A DNA stretch of 9,574 nucleotides from Clostridia bacterium. Lineage in GTDB: Bacteria > Bacillota > Clostridia > Oscillospirales > CAG-272. The position numbers and the translations under genes were made by a program. The notes below the pieces were generated by a model. It made no database searches and had not been told where the DNA came from. It worked only from the letters and a program-made list of their open reading frames with translations. How positions within the stretch are numbered: the stretch's first letter is position 1; every line of letters starts with the position of its first letter. Of the stretch, positions 6,294 through 9,574 are shown piece after piece. The DNA is taken from assembly GCA_017453085.1 (NCBI GenBank), contig JAFTKV010000089.1, forward strand, positions 1-9,574, written 5' to 3'.

Positions 6294-7286
6294 TCATTTC
6301 CGGATTTCCACCAACACTGCCTGCAGACTGTACCGCTCGTTGGCGTTATGGCCGTTGGTACAGGTGGACATCGTCAGGATCTTATCGTTTTCATCAAAGG
6401 TGATGTCGTTCACCTTCACCGCGGAGGCGTTCATCTGCTTGTTGCAGAAGTTGACGAAGTCCTCACCGGTGGCAAAATAGGTGGTGATATAGCTGACGTC
6501 CTTGTTGACCTTGACCTTGCGGATGGAGAAGGTCTTGTACACGTAGATGCCCTCTTCGGTGTAGATATAAACGTAACGGTTTTCGTTAAAATAGCTACGG
6601 CTGAAGAAGTCGGAGATACAGCTGAACATCGAGCCCGACGACATATTATGCCCGTAGATCACAGTGTTCGCGTTTTTGGATAGGTTCTTTTTGTTCCGAT
6701 AATCGGCAAAGATCGCACCCGCCCGCAGGTAGGTTCGCTCGAAGGAGTGGTTGAGGTAATACTCGTTGTCCACGGTATGCACCACGGGGTAGTCGATCTT
6801 GGTATCGGGGATGGTGATCCAGCCCAGGAGATCGCTGTTCTGCGCACGCAGCGCGTTCAGCTTGGCACGGATCTGGAGCATCAGCTGGGAGTCTGCGGTG
6901 GTTTGATTGGCACCGCCCGAATCGCCGGGAGAGATGACCGTACCGTATTCGGGGGTGACGGTATCCGCCTTGCTCTTCGCGGCCAGCCGAACGGGGCCGA
7001 AGGGATTGGCACTGCCAAAATCCATATCGTCCCACAGGTTCGCAAGACCGTCGTAATAGTCGTCGGCGACCTTGTAATCGGCCAGGCTGGAGGCGATGGA
7101 GGAAAGGCTTGCCACCAATACGGTACCGCACAGCAGAAGCGCGCCCCAACGCACCAGACGTCCCGCCAGCTTGCTGAAGCGCTTGGGCGGCGTTTTCTGA
7201 TGGATGTCGTTGGGCTTCAGGGAATGCAGCGAGCCGATGAAGGGATCGTTTGGCTGCTGCTCGGGATGATTCTGATGCTGATCCAT
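6294..7286 (-). CDS. Class B sortase
   Basis: A 330-residue membrane-bound cysteine transpeptidase. The cytoplasmic N-terminus of about 46 residues is rich in Q, H, N and P and is followed by a transmembrane helix at about 47-69 with arginines before it (N-in). A linker reaches to about 140. The catalytic domain starts at NSDLLGWITIPDTKIDYPVV and includes DNEYYLNHSF, the histidine motif VIYGHNM (H213), the cysteine motif LTMSTC (C309) and R318 in NERYSLQAVLVE. The triad is complete, and the spacing and the N-terminal GWI-x-I-P-x-T element fit class B. By family knowledge it would cleave a sorting motif and join proteins to peptidoglycan or pilin outside the cell. No sortase substrate gene is in the window, so its target is unknown. 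A strong ribosome site and sigma-A promoter precede it; the glycosyltransferase follows. Confidence 0.9.
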   Translation of the reverse strand: MDQHQNHPEQQPNDPFIGSLHSLKPNDIHQKTPPKRFSKLAGRLVRWGALLLCGTVLVASLSSIASSLADYKVADDYYDGLANLWDDMDFGSANPFGPVRLAAKSKADTVTPEYGTVISPGDSGGANQTTADSQLMLQIRAKLNALRAQNSDLLGWITIPDTKIDYPVVHTVDNEYYLNHSFERTYLRAGAIFADYRNKKNLSKNANTVIYGHNMSSGSMFSCISDFFSRSYFNENRYVYIYTEEGIYVYKTFSIRKVKVNKDVSYITTYFATGEDFVNFCNKQMNASAVKVNDITFDENDKILTMSTCTNGHNANERYSLQAVLVEIRK

Positions 7287-7293
7287 ATCGGCT

Positions 7294-7300
7294 CCTCCTT
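7294..7300 (-). promoter_or_regulatory. Ribosome binding site of the sortase gene
   Basis: On the minus strand AAGGAGG lies about 7 bases before the ATG at 7286-7284. It fixes the sortase start. Confidence 0.85.
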
Positions 7301-7324
7301 TCGCAAAAGCGATTTTCTGTTCTT

Positions 7325-7353
7325 ATTATACCGAATCGACCGTTTTTTTGCAA
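7325..7353 (-). promoter_or_regulatory. Sigma-A type promoter of the sortase-glycosyltransferase operon
   Basis: Read on the minus strand, TTGCAA (7353-7348) and TATAAT (7330-7325) are separated by exactly 17 bases: a perfect -10 and a near-consensus -35. Transcription would begin near 7318, giving a leader of about 30 bases that carries the ribosome site. Immediately upstream (7359-7378) lies a 7-bp inverted repeat TTTTGCA-6-TGCAAAA that could bind a regulator. Confidence 0.8.
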
Positions 7354-7358
7354 GACGG

Positions 7359-7378
7359 TTTTGCATCATGTTGCAAAA
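7359..7378. promoter_or_regulatory. Inverted repeat upstream of the sortase promoter, possible operator
   Basis: TTTTGCA (7359-7365) and TGCAAAA (7372-7378) form a perfect 7-bp inverted repeat around a 6-base spacer, starting 6 bases upstream of the -35 box. The -35 box itself is another TTGCAA. The position suits an activator or repressor site, but no regulator is identified. Confidence 0.35.
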
Positions 7379-7416
7379 ATGTAACATCGCGTTCACAAAC
7401 CCGATCGCACGGTTCG

Positions 7417-7642
7417 CACCGAGGCAACGGGCGGTGCGATGTGTTCGCACACCCATCCACCCCCGTAGGGCGGGGGCGGTAGTTGCGCTTGCGCAACTAC
7501 AACTCCCGCCGTCGAAGACGGGATCAAACAATTCCCACCAAGGCAACGGGCGGCGGGATGCGTTTGGCCGGGCCGTCGAGGACGCCGGCCCCTACAGGTG
7601 CGGCGGAACATACCTCACCAAAGGAACGAGCGGCTGGACGCG
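7417..7642. repeat. GC-rich composite intergenic repeat cluster between uvrA and the sortase operon
   Basis: This fills most of the 360-base gene-free stretch 7287-7646. Three copies of a 27-base element lie at 7417-7443, 7536-7562 and 7616-7642 in the same orientation. Copies 1 and 2 share AGGCAACGGGCGG; copy 1 differs from copy 2 at 4 of 27 bases and copy 3 from copy 2 at 5. Between them are hairpin-forming segments: CCCCCG-5-CGGGGG (7460-7476), a near-perfect palindrome (7479-7500), and two related segments GCCGTCGAAGACG (7508-7520) and GCCGTCGAGGACG (7572-7584). The last 27-base copy ends 4 bases beyond the uvrA stop. No credible protein is encoded. It resembles dispersed intergenic repeats I associate with gut Oscillospiraceae, an impression not checked here. 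Confidence 0.75.
7479..7500. repeat. 22-base near-perfect palindrome
   Basis: GTAGTTGCGC and GCGCAACTAC are exact inverted copies separated only by TT. It could form a 9-10 bp hairpin on either strand or cruciform. No T-run follows on either strand, so it is not a standard terminator. Confidence 0.8.
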
Positions 7643-7646
7643 TCTG

Positions 7647-9574
7647 TCAGGAATTTTGCTGATAGATCTCTCCCGATAGCACCTTCTTCAGATACTGACC
7701 GGTGAAAGAGTGCTCGCACTGTGCCAGCTCCTCGGGGGTGCCGGTGGCAAGGATGGTGCCGCCTCGGTCGCCGCCCTCGGGACCAAGGTCGATGATGTGA
7801 TCGGCGGTCTTGATCATGTCCAGATTGTGCTCGATGACCAGCACGCTGTTGCCCGCATCGGTCAGCCGGGAGAGCACCTCGATCAGTTTCTGCACGTCGG
7901 CAGAGTGCAAACCGGTGGTGGGCTCGTCCAGTATATACATCGTCTTGCCGGTGGATCGCTTGGACAGCTCTGCCGCCAGCTTCACCCGCTGTGCCTCGCC
8001 GCCCGACAGAGTGGTGGAGGACTGACCGATCTTGATATAGCCCAGCCCCACGTCGTAGAGGGTTTTCAGCCGTCTGTGGAGCTTCGGCAGACTCTCGAAG
8101 AAGTACATTCCCTCCTCAACCGTCATATCCAGCACGTCGAAGATGGATTTTCCTTTGTACTTCACCTCCAGCGTGTCCCGATTGTATCGCTTGCCCTTGC
8201 AGGTGTCGCAGGTCACGTAAACGTCGGGGAGGAAGTGCATCTCGATCTTCTTCACGCCGTCGCCCTCGCAGGCCTCACAGCGGCCGCCCTTGATGTTGAA
8301 GGAGAAGCGGCCGGGGCCGTAGCCGCGTGCCTTGGCATCGGCAGTGGCGGCGAACAGATCGCGGATATCGTTGAACAGACCGGTATAGGTGGCGGGATTG
8401 GATCGGGGAGTGCGTCCGATGGGCGATTGGTCGATGGCGATGACCTTGTCCAGCTGGCGCACGCCCTCCACTCCGTCGCAGTCACCGGGGACGGTGTAGG
8501 CACCGTTTAGATCTCTCGCCAGCGTGTTCAGAAGAATGGAATTCACCAGCGAGGATTTTCCGCTGCCCGACACACCGGTGACGCAAACGAACATTCCCAG
8601 CGGAATCTTCACGTCGATATTCTTCAGATTGTGCTCTCTCGCACCCTTGATTTCGAGGTACAGCCCATTGCCGGGACGGCGGACGGCAGGGATGGCGATC
8701 CGCTCTCTGCCCGACAGGAATGCACCGGTGATGGAGTGCTCGTCTGCCATCACCTCTTGGGGCGTGCCTGCGGCGACCACCTGACCGCCGTGGATGCCCG
8801 CACCGGGGCCGATGTCCACAATGAAGTCGGACTCTGCCATGGTTTCCTCATCGTGCTCCACCACGATGACGGTGTTGCCCATGTCACGGAGCTTTTTCAG
8901 GGTGTTGATCAGCTTGCTGTTGTCCCGCTGATGCAGACCGATGGAAGGCTCGTCCAGGATATAGATGACCCCCATCAGTGCCGAGCCGATCTGGGTAGCC
9001 AGACGGATGCGCTGTGCCTCGCCGCCCGACAGAGTCGCGGATTTACGGGACAGGGTGAGATATTCCAATCCCACCGAGCAAAGGAAGGACAGTCTTGCCT
9101 TCACTTCCTTCACGATCTCACGGGCGATGACCCATTCGGTTTCGGTGAAGTGGAGATTTTCCACGAACTCCAGCGCCTCGGACACCGACATAGAGCAGAA
9201 CTCGTGGATATTCTTGCCCCCGATTGTGACGGCAAGAACCGAGGGAGAGAGTCTTGCGCCCCTGCAGTCGGGGCAGATGACCTCTTCCATAAATTCATCG
9301 TAGTATTCGTTTCCTCCCCACTGCTTACGCCGCTGCTCGATCATAGGAATCAGACCGTCGAAGGAAAGGGTCTGATGGGACATCCGCTTTTCAAACACAC
9401 GGGTAACCGAGTACATATGATCCTCGTCACCGTAGAAGAGCACCTTCAGCGCCTCTTTGGAGTATTTGCGGATGGGGGTATCCAGCGTGAAGCCGTAATT
9501 CTTGCCCACCGCCTCGAAGAGCGGGCCGTTCCAAGTGCCGTCGTCCAGCGACTTGAAGCCGTTGACTCTCACCG
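7647..9574 (-). CDS. uvrA: UvrA, excinuclease ABC subunit A, C-terminal two thirds (N-terminus outside window)
   Basis: About 641 residues are visible of a protein that is normally about 940; the frame runs off the right edge and the GTG at 9572 is internal. UvrA is the damage-sensing ATPase dimer that loads UvrB in nucleotide excision repair. Counting from base 9572, visible features are CPDCRG (100-105) and the first ABC signature LSGGEAQRIRLATQ (181-194) with Walker B YILDEPSIGLH. Then come the second Walker A GVSGSGKSS (333-341), the C-terminal zinc finger with C432/C435 and C455/C458, the second signature LSGGEAQRVKLAAEL (522-536) and Walker B YILDEPTTGLH. The signatures and second Walker A are intact, so the gene appears functional. 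Its stop is followed almost at once by the repeat cluster; no clear T-tailed terminator is seen. Confidence 0.97.
   Translation of the reverse strand, partial: VRVNGFKSLDDGTWNGPLFEAVGKNYGFTLDTPIRKYSKEALKVLFYGDEDHMYSVTRVFEKRMSHQTLSFDGLIPMIEQRRKQWGGNEYYDEFMEEVICPDCRGARLSPSVLAVTIGGKNIHEFCSMSVSEALEFVENLHFTETEWVIAREIVKEVKARLSFLCSVGLEYLTLSRKSATLSGGEAQRIRLATQIGSALMGVIYILDEPSIGLHQRDNSKLINTLKKLRDMGNTVIVVEHDEETMAESDFIVDIGPGAGIHGGQVVAAGTPQEVMADEHSITGAFLSGRERIAIPAVRRPGNGLYLEIKGAREHNLKNIDVKIPLGMFVCVTGVSGSGKSSLVNSILLNTLARDLNGAYTVPGDCDGVEGVRQLDKVIAIDQSPIGRTPRSNPATYTGLFNDIRDLFAATADAKARGYGPGRFSFNIKGGRCEACEGDGVKKIEMHFLPDVYVTCDTCKGKRYNRDTLEVKYKGKSIFDVLDMTVEEGMYFFESLPKLHRRLKTLYDVGLGYIKIGQSSTTLSGGEAQRVKLAAELSKRSTGKTMYILDEPTTGLHSADVQKLIEVLSRLTDAGNSVLVIEHNLDMIKTADHIIDLGPEGGDRGGTILATGTPEELAQCEHSFTGQYLKKVLSGEIYQQNS

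Noticed and set aside
7466..7480. G-quadruplex in the G-rich segment TAGGGCGGGGGCGGT
   Set aside because: There are not four runs of three G; the segment is better explained as the arm of the CCCCCG/CGGGGG hairpin.
7393..7611. Small minus-strand open frames within the intergenic repeats
   Set aside because: They consist of repeat sequence (Pro/Arg/Gly-rich translation) without ribosome sites, so they are not supported as genes.
7417..7642. CRISPR array
   Set aside because: Only three diverged 27-base copies with unequal spacing (119 and 80 bases) and hairpins between them, not uniform spacers; no cas genes are present.
6747..7679. Plus-strand open frame (310 codons) opposite the sortase and through the repeat cluster
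   Set aside because: It spans the sortase promoter, the repeats and the uvrA end, with no start signal or recognisable domain.
7710..8510. Plus-strand open frame (266 codons) opposite uvrA
   Set aside because: Shadow of the highly conserved uvrA coding strand; Gly/Val/His-rich translation without motifs.

Overview
The window looks like chromosomal DNA of a Gram-positive anaerobic gut-type member of the Clostridia, most likely Oscillospiraceae/Ruminococcaceae-like. Supporting signs are strong AAGGAGG ribosome sites, a canonical TTGCAA-17-TATAAT promoter, a class B sortase, a BspA-type leucine-rich-repeat protein paired with a small sigma factor, and GC-rich intergenic repeat clusters. This placement is inferred from gene content; no marker gene was searched.

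Layout. Bases 1-1178 (+) hold the 3' end of a Ppx/GppA-type phosphatase gene, translationally coupled (ATGA overlap) to a SpoU/TrmH-type RNA methyltransferase gene, closed by a strong terminator at 1186-1216. Bases 1307-5516 (+) hold a two-gene unit: an ECF-like sigma factor overlapping by 8 bases a 1205-residue single-pass membrane protein. That protein has a short cytoplasmic N-terminus, one transmembrane helix, several beta-sandwich (Ig/FN3-like) segments and about 21 BspA-type leucine-rich repeats in three capped blocks. A 12-bp-stem hairpin at 5532-5559 separates this unit from a convergent minus-strand operon: a class B sortase (7286 to 6294) followed 10 bases later by a DPM1/ALG5-like family 2 glycosyltransferase (6283 to 5564). 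Further right, also on the minus strand, is the last two thirds of uvrA (excinuclease ABC subunit A). Its N-terminus lies beyond the window. Between uvrA and the sortase operon is a 360-base intergenic region with the sortase promoter and a GC-rich composite of three dispersed 27-base repeats and several hairpins.

How the parts fit. The phosphatase, methyltransferase and uvrA are ordinary housekeeping genes. The most interesting part is the sigma factor plus membrane LRR protein. Its gene order, overlap and N-in topology match sigma/anti-sigma sensor pairs such as SigI/RsgI, but here the sensor domain would be a giant leucine-rich-repeat ectodomain. The gene changes abruptly from GC-rich to AT-rich where the ectodomain begins, and it carries a 27-base tandem duplication just inside the membrane. 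The sortase and glycosyltransferase form a separate cell-envelope operon with no sortase substrate visible nearby. The LRR protein has no LPXTG-like C-terminus, so it is probably not the sortase substrate.
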